This document shows positions 1 to 9,026 of a stretch of 64,000 bases of DNA, one piece after another. Positions within the stretch are counted from its first letter, which is position 1, and each line of letters starts with the position of its first letter. The notes below the pieces were generated by a model. The model searched no databases. It had not been told where the DNA came from and saw only the letters and a list, made by a program, of their open reading frames with translations. The position numbers were made by a program, and so were the translations under genes. The DNA comes from Verrucomicrobiota bacterium (lineage in GTDB: Bacteria; Verrucomicrobiota; Verrucomicrobiae; Limisphaerales; UBA11358): contig JACZKP010000195.1 in NCBI GenBank assembly GCA_014860005.1, positions 4,308-68,307 of the forward strand, read 5' to 3'.

Positions 1-404
1 TCCGAGCCGAGCGCGGCGGCGAGTTCATGCAGTTTGGGTCGTGGCAATGGTTCGCCGAACAATTCGTTTAAGCCCAGCAGCGTCGTGGCGGCGTTGCCGC
101 TGCCCCCGCCCAAGCCGGCGGCCAGGGGGATTCGCTTTTCCAGATGGATCTTTACGCCATCCCCAATTTGCGCCGCCTGGAGGAAAACAGTTGCCGCGCG
201 ATGAACCAGATTCTCCGCGCCGCCCGGCAGGTTGGGATCGCTGCACGTCAGATCGAGGTTTTGCCCGCGCCGCGCGAACGATAACCGGTCACACAGATTG
301 ACTGGATGCATGACGGTTTCAAGGGCATGGAAACCGTCCGGCCGCCGACCGAGGATGTTCAGCAGCAGGTTGACTTTGCACGGGGAGTCTTTTTCCAGCG
401 ACAT
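1..404 (-). CDS. ispE: 4-diphosphocytidyl-2-C-methyl-D-erythritol kinase, 5' part (runs off window)
   Basis: GHMP kinase of the MEP isoprenoid pathway, phosphorylating CDP-methylerythritol in the cytoplasm. The first 134 codons are inside the window; the rest lies to the left of base 1. The N-terminus begins MSLEKDSPCKVNLLLNILGR and continues with RPDGFHALETVM, matching the IspE opening (substrate-binding K-N-L and DGxH). The ATP-binding glycine loop is plain: PLAAGLGGGSGNAATTLLGL, where many homologues have GGGSSDAA. The ATG is the complement of 402-404. No stop interrupts the frame up to the window edge. It is the leftmost of a run of minus-strand genes, with the TIGR04073-type lipoprotein gene upstream of it and a terminator hairpin between the two, so it is probably transcribed separately. 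Confidence 0.9.
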   Translation of the reverse strand, partial: MSLEKDSPCKVNLLLNILGRRPDGFHALETVMHPVNLCDRLSFARRGQNLDLTCSDPNLPGGAENLVHRAATVFLQAAQIGDGVKIHLEKRIPLAAGLGGGSGNAATTLLGLNELFGEPLPRPKLHELAAALGS

Positions 405-473
405 GCGATCTCGTCAGGATAAACAGTTGCCCGATGGTTTCCGGCTTCAGGACGCTTACGCGGGCCAGTCTCA

Positions 474-505
474 ACAAAAACGCGCCAACGGAATCCGTCG
501 GCGCG
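474..505 (-). terminator. Rho-independent terminator after the TIGR04073-type lipoprotein gene
   Basis: Bases 481-505 form a strong hairpin: CGCGCC pairs with GGCGCG, with an inner ACGGA/TCCGT stem. Read on the minus strand it is followed directly by TTTTTGTTG (A-run at 476-480). It lies about 25 bases past the stop of the lipoprotein gene and before the ispE start. Confidence 0.8.
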
Positions 506-530
506 CGGTGAGAATGGACCAGAGTTCCGA

Positions 531-971
531 TTAGTTGTCGAAAATCCGGAAGCGGCTGCCGGGAATCATCGGGGCCACATCGCCACCGCTAAAGCCGATG
601 GAGGCATCGGTGGCGAAGGCCGAGTCCGAGAGCAGCCGCGGCTTGTAATTGTCCGGATACACCGGTTCCGGCGTCAGGTAATTCGTGGCGATGGGATCGT
701 AAGAGGGAAATGGGAAAGTGACGATCTCATACAAACCAATACCCGTCCGCGCCAGGGTGCGATTCATGCCGCGGACGAAGCCGGTGGTGTAAGCACGATC
801 AGGTGATTCAAACAAAGCGGTTTGCTCCATGCTGCGTCGGACTTCCGAACCGCGCACGATTTCGTAGAAATTACCGAGGCCACGCCCGAGTTTCTTCTCC
901 GGGCCGGCACATCCGGAAGCCAACACGCCGACCAGTAGAACCGCGCCGAGGAAGGATGCAGATTTTCGCAT
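531..971 (-). CDS. TIGR04073-family exosortase-associated putative lipoprotein
   Basis: A 146-aa protein with a lipoprotein signal (MRKSASFLGAVLLVGVLASG-C, lipobox LASGC), so it is expected to be tethered to a membrane. The mature part opens with KKLGRGLGNFYEIVRGSEVRR and carries the pattern of TIGR04073 proteins, which co-occur with exosortase/PEP-CTERM systems: a Gly-Arg-Gly N-terminal motif, then a Gly-rich amphipathic helix (GFVRGMNRTLARTGIGLYEI), then a Pro-Tyr-rich tail. The molecular function of the family is unknown. A PEP-CTERM protein elsewhere in the window (48226-49047) fits the association, but no exosortase is present here. It appears to be a single-gene unit ending at the hairpin at 481-505. 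The family assignment is from memory of the motif. Confidence 0.7.
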   Translation of the reverse strand: MRKSASFLGAVLLVGVLASGCAGPEKKLGRGLGNFYEIVRGSEVRRSMEQTALFESPDRAYTTGFVRGMNRTLARTGIGLYEIVTFPFPSYDPIATNYLTPEPVYPDNYKPRLLSDSAFATDASIGFSGGDVAPMIPGSRFRIFDN

Positions 972-1050
972 AACGTTCTCTATTTGTTGGAGACGTTACC
1001 GTGATCTCCGGCGATGTAAAGCGTGTTTTCCAGATGAAAAAATGTTTTTC

Positions 1051-1812
1051 TCACAGGCCGGTGGGATGGTCCAGAAACGTCCAGGGGACGTTGAACCCAC
1101 GCGACAGATGCGCCGCCAGCGCCTTGACCCCAAACGTCTCCGTGGCGTAATGACCGCCGTAAAGCACGTTCACGCCGAGTTCCTCGGCCAAGGCGTAAGT
1201 CCAGTGGGGACCCTCGCCCGTGATGAAAGTGTCCACGCCCTCGCGGGCGGCCAGTTTCAATTCCCCACCCGCACCACCCGTCACCACGCCAATGCGCCGG
1301 CAGAACTTCGGGCCGCCGGGAATCAAGCGCGGCTTCGCGCCGGTTGCGCTGTGAAGTCGCTTCGTTAATTCCGTCCGGGAAAGCCGGGTCGTGGTTTGAA
1401 AACCGAGAAACTGGTCGCGCGTGAAGAAGAATGGCCGCAGTTTCCGAAGCCCCAAGGCCGCGCAAAGTTGCGCGTTGTTGCCCAGCTTCGGATGCACGTC
1501 CAACGGGAGATGTGAACTGTAAACGGCGATGTCGTGATCCAGAAGCAGTCGCAACAACTCATACTTCCGGCCGGTCCACGGATGGGACGGCGACCAGAAC
1601 AGTCCATGATGGACAATGAGCAAATCCGCCTTGGCCGCAATGGCGAGCCGCACGGTGGCGAGGCTGGCGTCCACGGTGGCAGCGAGGCGTGTCACCTTGC
1701 CGGAGTTCTCCACCTGCAATCCGTTCACCGCCCCGTCATAGTCTTTGACCTCGCGGGTGCGCAGCAACCGGTCGCAGTGTTTCACAATCGTTTGGAGCGA
1801 AGCTTTCGGCAT
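1051..1812 (-). CDS. NIF3-like dinuclear metal centre family protein (GTP cyclohydrolase I type 2 homologue)
   Basis: A 253-aa cytoplasmic protein of the NIF3/YbgI/DUF34 family, typical in length for the short form without the inserted PII-like domain. Conserved metal-binding blocks are visible: NGLQVE near residue 31, LIVHHGLFW near residue 65, YSSHLPLDVHP near residue 98, and the C-terminal GGHYATE near residue 220, which supplies further His/Glu ligands. These residues bind a di-metal site in YbgI structures. The physiological reaction of the family is not established; the GTP cyclohydrolase name is historical. The ATG at 1812 gives the usual N-terminus (MPKASLQTIVKHCDRLL). There is about 80 bases to the next minus gene at 971, so co-transcription with the lipoprotein gene is possible. 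Confidence 0.85.
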   Translation of the reverse strand: MPKASLQTIVKHCDRLLRTREVKDYDGAVNGLQVENSGKVTRLAATVDASLATVRLAIAAKADLLIVHHGLFWSPSHPWTGRKYELLRLLLDHDIAVYSSHLPLDVHPKLGNNAQLCAALGLRKLRPFFFTRDQFLGFQTTTRLSRTELTKRLHSATGAKPRLIPGGPKFCRRIGVVTGGAGGELKLAAREGVDTFITGEGPHWTYALAEELGVNVLYGGHYATETFGVKALAAHLSRGFNVPWTFLDHPTGL

Positions 1813-2120
1813 GGCGGAATGAAAGCAAGGAGCCAGCGCCGTGCAAAGCTGGAACTCACCGGAAGCCGGTCGCTTCCGCGGAGCGCATGGGTGACCGTTC
1901 GGGGTGCAGGTCTCTCCAGAGCGAGATCAACCGTGAGACGTTCAATCCACTCGCGATTGCTGCAACCTCCATCACTGAAAGCGACTACGCGACCGTTCGA
2001 CCAAATCATCCGCAGCGCGAACGACCAGGCCAGTTGGCGCAGCCTCGCGCCGCGGCTGTCTGCTAAAAAGACAGGCGGAAGCCGCTTTCACTGGCCGGCC
2101 GCACGGCGCAGACTGACACC
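1813..2120. other. Intergenic region between divergent NIF3 and pseudopilin genes
   Basis: No convincing gene is seen; short open frames here have no recognisable protein features. It must hold the promoters of both divergent genes. It also contains the small hairpin repeat at 2052-2080, whose near copy lies at 7606-7634. Confidence 0.5.
2052..2080. repeat. Small hairpin repeat, copy 1 of 2
   Basis: The 29-base unit begins GCGGCTGTC and ends GACAGGCGGAA, with stem CTGTCT/AGACAG around an A-rich loop (2056-2061 with 2069-2074). The unit at 7606-7634 matches at 25 of 29 positions. Both lie just upstream of a plus-strand gene. Confidence 0.6.
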
Positions 2121-2903
<783 letters not shown>

Positions 2904-2960
2904 TTCAGACCGCACCATTCTGCGCAGACCTTAATCCTCAACCCCCAACTCAAACCTCGT

Positions 2961-5339
2961 ATGATTCCAAAACCAAACCAGAAAACCGGCTTCGTCAGCG
3001 GCGCTCTCATGCTGGCTCTGACCTTCACTCTGATGCTCGTTGCGCCCCTGTCCGTCCGCGGCGGGGTCAATGTCTTCTTCAATGAAAACTTTGATGCCTA
3101 CCCGGTCTCCGTCACCCCGAACGCATTCACCAACGGCGGTCCGTGGACGTGGATTCAAGGGGTCACGGGAGAACCACCGACGGCGTATAACTTCAGCATG
3201 TCGCGGATTTTCCAAGCCACCACCGGCGGCAGTGGCTTTAATTCCCGCGGTTGGATCACGCAGTACACGAATCAAACTTTGCGCGCCGAGATTCCCCTGA
3301 CCGCTCTGGCGGGCACGGAGTTCGCGGATGGCGCGGGCAACCTCAAGCCGGAGAATTACTACGTGCTGCGCTTCATCACGGGCGTGGACACGGTAACCGC
3401 CGCGCGAACGAATCGAGTGGGCTTCTCGCTCGTCCCCAGCAGCGGTAGCTTGTCCTATCTGGGCGGCAGTAACTTGGCCGGCAACATCGTTTTCACCAAC
3501 GCCGGCATGGTGAACTTCTCGGGAGAAATCTGGACCTATAGCACGTCGGTAGGCAAAACCGATGGCCGTAAGTTTGCCGTCGTGTTCACGGGGGCCGGCT
3601 TGACGACCTCCAGTTCACTCACGTTTGACTTTCGGAGCATTGGCAGCCTGCTCGATTCAGCCACCGGCACGATGCAGGCATTTCTGATTCTGGATGACGT
3701 CACGATCGAGGTGATTTCCGGTGCGCCTGTCGCGGTGCAAAATCCTGAGTCGTCCACCAAGTTGGCGGGCGAATCCGTCACTCTCAGCGGGGTCGTCAAT
3801 AATGCCACCAGTTATCAGTGGTTCAAGAACGGCGAACCTATCCCCGGCGCCACCAGCAACGAATACACAATCCCGTTCCTGACGGTGCCGGATGCCGGTG
3901 ATTACGTCCTGCGCGGCAACAACGCCCTGGGTTCGGCCGATACTGCGGCGGCCACGCTGACGGTGATTGATACCAATGCGCCAACGATTCTGAGCGCCAA
4001 TGCCACGCTTGGTTTTGATCGCGTCTCGGTGATCTTCAGTGAGCCGGTCACGGAAGAGAGCGCGTCCAACCCGGCGAATTACTCATTCCAAGGCGGCAAT
4101 CCCACTGTAAGTGAAGTCATTCGCATCAACGCGACCACCGTGCAGTTGGCCACCAGTCCGATGGCCGCCGGATCGCCCTATGTCGTTCAGGTCAGCAACA
4201 TCATTGACTTGGGCGGCAACTCCAGCACGCCGGGAGCGCAAGCCAGTTTCACCGCGCCTGTTCCCGTGCCCGTGGTCTTCTACAACGCCGGGGTGGAAGG
4301 CAATCCGCTCGTGGCGCCGGATCCGGCGTCGCCGGATGCAGGACGCTGGACTTTGCTGCGGGGCACGAATGAATTGGTCTCGGCGACTGGTATTTCGCCC
4401 GATGTCGGCACCGGTTTGAACGCGTGGAACATTACCGACAACACCACCCAGGCTGGTCAGTTCATTGACTATCGCTGGGTGTTTCCCAAGGAATCCCACG
4501 ACGCCGCCCGCACCAATGGCTGGCGCTATCGGGTGCGCGCCCGGTTTGTGGACGATTTCAATACCGGCGTTTGCATCGCGGCGATCTACGGCGATGCCAC
4601 GGGCCGGCGTTACGTGATGTTCTTCGACGTGTCCGGCATTGACCTTGATCTGCAAGTCCAGTTGGTCGGCGGCGTAACCACCAATGTGACCTCGTTTGGA
4701 TTCGGGGCTTTTGATTACCACACGCACGAGTTGGTGTTCGATCCGCTTACGCAGCGCGTGTCATACTATTTCGACGGAAACCTGATCTTCTCCGGCTGGA
4801 ATGGCGACACTTCCACGGCCTACAACGGTCCGCTCTTTGGCTCAGGCTCAAGTGCCGGCATGGGCAGTGTAAACTTCAACCAGGTGGAATTCAGCGTCGC
4901 CAACGCCACCGCCGCAATCGGCATTGTGACGAACCCGGTGAGTACCACCGTCGCACCAGGTGAGAGCGTTACGTTGCCCGGCTTCGCAAGCGGCTTCGTC
5001 GGCGGGTATCAATGGTACAAGGACGGCGCGGCAATTGCCGGGGCGACTGGCCGCAACTACACCATTGCCGCGGTTACGGAAGCCAACGCCGGAGAGTACA
5101 AGTTCCGGGCCTTCAATTCGACGATGGAAGTGGAGAGCGATACCGCAACGTTGACGGTGGCCGCGCCACCTGTAGTCAGCGTTGCGGTGGACAACGGACA
5201 AGTAGTAGTCACGTTTACCGGCATTCTCCAATCGGCGGCCAACGTGACCGGGCCGTTCACCGACGTATCGCCCGCGCCCACGAATCCGCTCATCCTCACG
5301 AATCCGACAGGCTCGCGGTTCTTCCGGTCACGCAATTGA
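2961..5339 (+). CDS. Secreted multidomain protein with Ig-like and SbsA-type domains
   Basis: A 792-aa exported protein. Residues 1-35 are a signal peptide (basic start, hydrophobic core LMLALTFTLMLVAPLSVRGG). The part to about residue 250 is a beta-rich region without a family I can name. Residues about 255-340 form an Ig-like domain (ESVTLSGVV...YQWFKNGEPIPGA...DAGDYVLRGNNALG). Residues 340-430 match a bacterial SbsA/Ig-like fold (VSVIFSEPVTEESASNPANY). Residues 430-650 are a second lectin-like beta segment. Residues 655-740 form another Ig-like domain (YQWYKDGAAIAGATG). The C-terminus FFRSRN is the FYRV-like ending common in verrucomicrobial exoproteins. There is no PEP-CTERM. Extracellular adhesion or substrate binding is inferred only from the domains. 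Transcription probably stops at the hairpin at 5381-5412. Confidence 0.75.
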   Translation: MIPKPNQKTGFVSGALMLALTFTLMLVAPLSVRGGVNVFFNENFDAYPVSVTPNAFTNGGPWTWIQGVTGEPPTAYNFSMSRIFQATTGGSGFNSRGWITQYTNQTLRAEIPLTALAGTEFADGAGNLKPENYYVLRFITGVDTVTAARTNRVGFSLVPSSGSLSYLGGSNLAGNIVFTNAGMVNFSGEIWTYSTSVGKTDGRKFAVVFTGAGLTTSSSLTFDFRSIGSLLDSATGTMQAFLILDDVTIEVISGAPVAVQNPESSTKLAGESVTLSGVVNNATSYQWFKNGEPIPGATSNEYTIPFLTVPDAGDYVLRGNNALGSADTAAATLTVIDTNAPTILSANATLGFDRVSVIFSEPVTEESASNPANYSFQGGNPTVSEVIRINATTVQLATSPMAAGSPYVVQVSNIIDLGGNSSTPGAQASFTAPVPVPVVFYNAGVEGNPLVAPDPASPDAGRWTLLRGTNELVSATGISPDVGTGLNAWNITDNTTQAGQFIDYRWVFPKESHDAARTNGWRYRVRARFVDDFNTGVCIAAIYGDATGRRYVMFFDVSGIDLDLQVQLVGGVTTNVTSFGFGAFDYHTHELVFDPLTQRVSYYFDGNLIFSGWNGDTSTAYNGPLFGSGSSAGMGSVNFNQVEFSVANATAAIGIVTNPVSTTVAPGESVTLPGFASGFVGGYQWYKDGAAIAGATGRNYTIAAVTEANAGEYKFRAFNSTMEVESDTATLTVAAPPVVSVAVDNGQVVVTFTGILQSAANVTGPFTDVSPAPTNPLILTNPTGSRFFRSRN

Positions 5340-5380
5340 CCGGCCAATGGCAGGCTTAGCTTTCCTGAAGCACAGAAAAG

Positions 5381-5412
5381 GGCGGTTGGCAGAAGCCAAC
5401 CGCCTTCTGCTT
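5381..5412. terminator. Bidirectional terminator between convergent genes
   Basis: A perfect 9-bp stem GGCGGTTGG/CCAACCGCC (5381-5389 with 5396-5404) around the loop CAGAAG. A T-rich tract follows on the plus strand (TTCTGCTTTT), and CCCTTTT follows on the minus strand. It sits between the Ig-domain gene (plus) and the lyase gene (minus). Confidence 0.8.
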
Positions 5413-5422
5413 TTGAGATGGT

Positions 5423-6376
5423 TCATACCGTCCGAAATTCCAGTCCGGCCACGGCCTCCGTTTTCCGCTCCAGAACTCCGATGGCTTCCACCTGCCGAAG
5501 CAGGCGGGAGATCTGATCCTCCGTCAGTCGTCGCACCGGGGGACGCACCGGTCCGCAATCCATCCCCACCAGGCGCATGATCGCCTTGCCGGCGGGCAGC
5601 ACGCCGAATTGCACCAGCAACTGCACCAGCTTCACTGATTTCAATTGCAGGGCTTGCGCGGTCACGAGGTCGCCGGCTTGATGCGCAGCGATGATCTTGT
5701 GATAAAGCGGGGCGACATAATTGTAGGTGCTACCCACCGCGCCGGGGACACCAAGGGCCAGCCCGGCCAGCAACATTTCGTCGCAGCCAAACAGGATGTT
5801 GAACCGGCCATCCTCCGCTTCCAGACACTCCTGCAACGACATCAGATTTGAACTGGTGAATTTGACGCCGGCCAGATTGGGAATGCGCGCGCGGCCTTTG
5901 CGCAGGAACTCCACCATGGAAAGTTCCACACCGGTCAATGCTGGAATGTCGTAAAAATAAAACGGCAGGGAGGTCGCCGCAGCCGCCACCGGCTCGCAAA
6001 AATCCAACAGATCATCCACGGTGGCCGGTTTGAAGTAGGAGGGCGACAGGATGCTGACCGCATCGGCGCCGATCTCCTGCGCGTGAGCGGCGAGGGCAGC
6101 CGCATCGCCAATACTGTTATGTCCCGCATGGACGATGAGCTTGAGTGCATCGTTCGTGATCGCAGCGCGCCAGCGCTCGGCCACCTGCCGGCGCTCCGCG
6201 ACAGTCAGCGACAGCCCTTCACCGGTGCTGCCACAGATGAAAGCGCCCCTGACACCGTCCGCCGCCAGGCGGGCCGCCTGCCGCTCGATCATGTCGAGGT
6301 TCAAGCTGCCGTCCGCGTGCATCGGGGTGTGGGGAGCGGCGACGAGTCCCGTCAGGAACTTTGAATAGTTGCGCAT
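5423..6376 (-). CDS. N-acetylneuraminate lyase-like DHDPS/NAL family aldolase
   Basis: A 317-aa class I aldolase of the DapA/NanA superfamily, predicted to cleave a sialic acid into pyruvate and an N-acetylhexosamine. Visible hallmarks: the GSTGEG pyruvate carboxylate-binding motif near residue 50, Tyr142 in FYFYDIPALTGV, and the Schiff-base Lys172 in LAGVKFTSSN. GVKFT resembles NanA-type enzymes more than DapA. The ATG at 6376 (MRNYSKFLTGLVAAPHTPM) was chosen because the homologous core begins there; the frame stays open another 61 codons upstream, but that part overlaps the divergent regulator's promoter region and looks non-native. Neighbours (regulator, sialidase, Kelch-symporter) support sialic acid use. 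Other DHDPS-family sugar-acid aldolases are possible. Confidence 0.8.
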   Translation of the reverse strand: MRNYSKFLTGLVAAPHTPMHADGSLNLDMIERQAARLAADGVRGAFICGSTGEGLSLTVAERRQVAERWRAAITNDALKLIVHAGHNSIGDAAALAAHAQEIGADAVSILSPSYFKPATVDDLLDFCEPVAAAATSLPFYFYDIPALTGVELSMVEFLRKGRARIPNLAGVKFTSSNLMSLQECLEAEDGRFNILFGCDEMLLAGLALGVPGAVGSTYNYVAPLYHKIIAAHQAGDLVTAQALQLKSVKLVQLLVQFGVLPAGKAIMRLVGMDCGPVRPPVRRLTEDQISRLLRQVEAIGVLERKTEAVAGLEFRTV

Positions 6377-6494
6377 AGCGTGAGCATAATTTGCTATCAA
6401 CCACCCGCAGGGAGCGAACAAATACGACTTGTCATTTATGCAGACAGCCGCATGTTTGCCCGGGCCGGTGGGCCGCATGACCTGACACAACACC
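6377..6494. promoter_or_regulatory. Divergent promoter/operator region of the sialic-acid-type cluster
   Basis: 118 bases separate the divergent lyase and regulator starts. It must carry both promoters, and it is the likely binding place of the GntR/LacI hybrid encoded next to it. It contains an AT-richer patch (about 6385-6440) against the GC-rich background. I could not define a convincing operator palindrome. Confidence 0.35.
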
Positions 6495-7571
6495 ATGGAT
6501 GCCATCCCGAAACGCTCCTCGCTCGTGGCGCAAACCGCCGCCATCCTGCGCGAGAACATCCTGGCCGGCGTGTGGGAAGACCTGCTGCCGGGCGAACTGG
6601 AGCTTTGCGAGCGGTTTCAGGTCAGCCGCGTCACCCTGCGCGCGGCGTTGGACCAGCTTCGGCGCGAGGGTTGGTTTCGCAGCACCCAGGGCAAACGCCG
6701 CGTCATTACCCGCGAACGCGCCCTCAAAGCGTCCGTCAAACCGAGCGACTCCGTGGTGCTGCTCTCGCCGCTGCCGCTGCAACACATCCCCGCCAGCGTG
6801 ATTTTTTGGGTGGATGCCTTGCGCGATCATCTGGGCGCTGCCGGCTACCGCTTGGAAGTTCAAGCCAGTCAGGCCTGCTATTCCCAGCACCCGGAGCACG
6901 CGCTCGAAGCGCTGGTCCACAAGTGCCGGCCCGCCGGTTGGGTGTTGTACCTTTCAACTGCGCCCATGCAACAATGGTTTTCTGACCGCGGCCAGCGGTG
7001 CGTGATCAGCGGCTCCCACCATCCGAACGTGGAACTCTCCTCGGTGGACATTGATTATGCCGCCGCCTGCCAGCACGCCGTTGGGTTGCTGGCGGGGAAA
7101 GGCCATCGGCGGCTGGCCCTGTTGATGCCGCACAGCGACCAGGCCGGCAACCTGGAAAGCGAGCGCGGGTTCACCGGAGCCGGTGAGAAACTTCAGTCTC
7201 AAGGTGTGGAAACCCTCGTCTCGCACCATGATGGCTCCGTCGCGGCCATTTGTCGCGCGCTGGACGGATTAGTTCGCGCCGCCCGACCCGTGACGGGTTT
7301 CCTTGTGGCCAAACCGGCGCACTTCGTGACTGCGGTCAGTCATCTGCTGCGGCGCGGCGTGCGGGTGCCCCAGGACGTAAGCCTGATCTCCCGCGACGAC
7401 GATCCGTTGCTGGAGCACCTGGTGCCGAGCGTCACCCGGTATCACACTGATCCGGCGCTGTTCGCCCGCAAGATTTCCCGCATTGTCGTGGACATGGTTC
7501 GCAACGGTGTGCGGCGGCGGCACGACTCCCGTTTGATGCCGACGCTCATTCGCGGCGAAACGCTGGGTTGA
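6495..7571 (+). CDS. GntR-type winged-helix / LacI-type sensor hybrid transcriptional regulator
   Basis: A 358-aa DNA-binding regulator. Residues 8-75 form a GntR winged helix (LVAQTAAILRENILAGVWED, LPGELELCERFQVSRVTLRA, LRREGWFRSTQGKR). After a linker, residues 85-355 resemble the periplasmic-binding-protein fold of LacI/GalR effector domains (VELSSVDIDYAAACQHAVGL, GHRRLALLMP, VPQDVSLISRDDDP). Such GntR-LacI chimeras are common in Verrucomicrobiota and Bacteroidota and respond to sugars. It is divergent from the NanA-like lyase and upstream of the sialidase and Kelch-symporter, so it probably regulates this cluster. The effector, perhaps sialic acid or ManNAc, is inferred. Confidence 0.85.
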   Translation: MDAIPKRSSLVAQTAAILRENILAGVWEDLLPGELELCERFQVSRVTLRAALDQLRREGWFRSTQGKRRVITRERALKASVKPSDSVVLLSPLPLQHIPASVIFWVDALRDHLGAAGYRLEVQASQACYSQHPEHALEALVHKCRPAGWVLYLSTAPMQQWFSDRGQRCVISGSHHPNVELSSVDIDYAAACQHAVGLLAGKGHRRLALLMPHSDQAGNLESERGFTGAGEKLQSQGVETLVSHHDGSVAAICRALDGLVRAARPVTGFLVAKPAHFVTAVSHLLRRGVRVPQDVSLISRDDDPLLEHLVPSVTRYHTDPALFARKISRIVVDMVRNGVRRRHDSRLMPTLIRGETLG

Positions 7572-7605
7572 ACCGGCTTCCACCGGGCCCGGAACGAAAG
7601 CGCGC

Positions 7606-7634
7606 GCGGCTGTCCGACAAAAAGACAAGCGGAA
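7606..7634. repeat. Small hairpin repeat, copy 2 of 2
   Basis: 29-base unit beginning GCGGCTGTCC and ending GACAAGCGGAA. It differs from the unit at 2052-2080 at four positions. It lies 35 bases past the regulator stop, so it may also act in termination. Confidence 0.6.
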
Positions 7635-7740
7635 CCAACTGGAGATCGCGCTCAACTAAGTTAACCTGTTCCCTCAACACAAGCTGGTGGCCCGCGGAAA
7701 TTCCTGCGCGTTCCAACAGCCGGATCAACATGGCCTGAGT

Positions 7741-8892
7741 ATGAAGCAAAAACTTTTTTCGATCCTTGCGGTTCTCGGCACGATGAGTGCGCTGGCCCAA
7801 ACCCCGCGTGGCTACAGCATCCCGCTGATTGATCTTGCGGGTGAAACCCACCGGCAGGTCATCGTGGACCGCGAGCCGGGCCAGTATCTTGGCCATCCCA
7901 CCACCCTGCTCCTGGCGGACGGCAAGACCATGCTCTGCGTTTATCCCAAGGGCCACGGTCGCGGGGCGATTGTTTACAAACGCAGCCCCGACGGCGGCCT
8001 GACGTGGAGCAAGCGCCTGCCGGTGCCGGAGAACTGGGCCACCAGCATGGAAGTTCCCACTCTGCATCGCACCGTTGCGCCGGACGGCAAGAAACGCATC
8101 ATTATGTGGTCCGGATTGTATCCCGCGCGGCTCGCAGTGACGGACGACGACGGCCAACACTGGAGCGACTTGCAGCCGGTAGGTAATTGGGGCGGCATTG
8201 TGGTCATGGGTTTCACCGAACCGCTCAAGACGGGCGCAGGCCATTACCTCGCCATGTTCCATGACGACGGACGGTTCCTCACCGCCAAACCGCAGCAACA
8301 GAAACCGGTGTTGTTCACCCTTTTCAAAACGTTTTCCAAAGATGGCGGCCTGACGTGGTCGTTTCCCGAGGAAGTGTGGCAAGGCTCGGATGTGCATTTG
8401 TGCGAGCCGGGCTTGATCCGTTCGCCGGATGGCAAACAGCTCGCCGTGTTGTTGCGGGAAAACGCGCGCCGGAAGAATTCGCATGTCATTTTCTCCAATG
8501 ACGAAGCGAAAACGTGGTCCGCACCACGCGAACTGCCCGGCGCGCTCACCGGCGACCGGCACACCGGCAAATACGCTCCCGACGGACGGCTGTTCATCAG
8601 CTTCCGCGACACCACGCTGGAAAGTCCGACCAAAGGCGACTGGGTCGGCTGGGTGGGCAAGTATGATGACATCGTCAAGAATCGCGAAGGCGGATATCGT
8701 GTGCGGCTGATGGACAACACCAAGGGTGCGGATTGTGCCTACCCCGGGGTAGAACTCCTGCCCGACGGCACGTTCGTCACGACCACGTACGGTCACTGGA
8801 CCACCAACGAGCAACCTTACATCGTCAGCGTGCGGTTTAAGTTGTCCGAGTTGGATGCGAAACATCGGGCGAGCCAGCCAGCCGGGCGTTGA
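7741..8892 (+). CDS. Secreted sialidase-family (BNR/Asp-box) glycosidase
   Basis: A 383-aa exported beta-propeller protein. The signal peptide is MKQKLFSILAVLGTMSALAQ. Four Asp-box-like repeats (S-x-D-x-G-x-T-W) are visible: SPDGGLTWS near residue 82, TDDDGQHWS near 134, SKDGGLTWS near 199 and the degenerate SNDEAKTWS near 253. The propeller contains LCEPGLIRSPDGK and HTGKYAPDGRLFISFRDTT, typical of this exo-alpha-sialidase family. I see no clear FRIP motif, so the substrate remains inferred from context. The ATG at 7741 begins the signal peptide; an in-frame start 18 codons earlier would spoil it. It lies between the regulator and the Kelch-symporter gene and is probably co-transcribed, releasing sialic acid for uptake. 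Confidence 0.8.
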   Translation: MKQKLFSILAVLGTMSALAQTPRGYSIPLIDLAGETHRQVIVDREPGQYLGHPTTLLLADGKTMLCVYPKGHGRGAIVYKRSPDGGLTWSKRLPVPENWATSMEVPTLHRTVAPDGKKRIIMWSGLYPARLAVTDDDGQHWSDLQPVGNWGGIVVMGFTEPLKTGAGHYLAMFHDDGRFLTAKPQQQKPVLFTLFKTFSKDGGLTWSFPEEVWQGSDVHLCEPGLIRSPDGKQLAVLLRENARRKNSHVIFSNDEAKTWSAPRELPGALTGDRHTGKYAPDGRLFISFRDTTLESPTKGDWVGWVGKYDDIVKNREGGYRVRLMDNTKGADCAYPGVELLPDGTFVTTTYGHWTTNEQPYIVSVRFKLSELDAKHRASQPAGR

Positions 8893-9026
8893 TGGGTTAT
8901 CGCCAGCCGCGCGAGGGTTTTTGTTGAAGTCCGCGGGACGCGGTGACAGCGCACTGGTCTGGCGCAAATACAAGCAGGAATCGCTGGAGGCGCTGCCGGT
9001 CATTCCATATCGTCGCCCCAACCATT

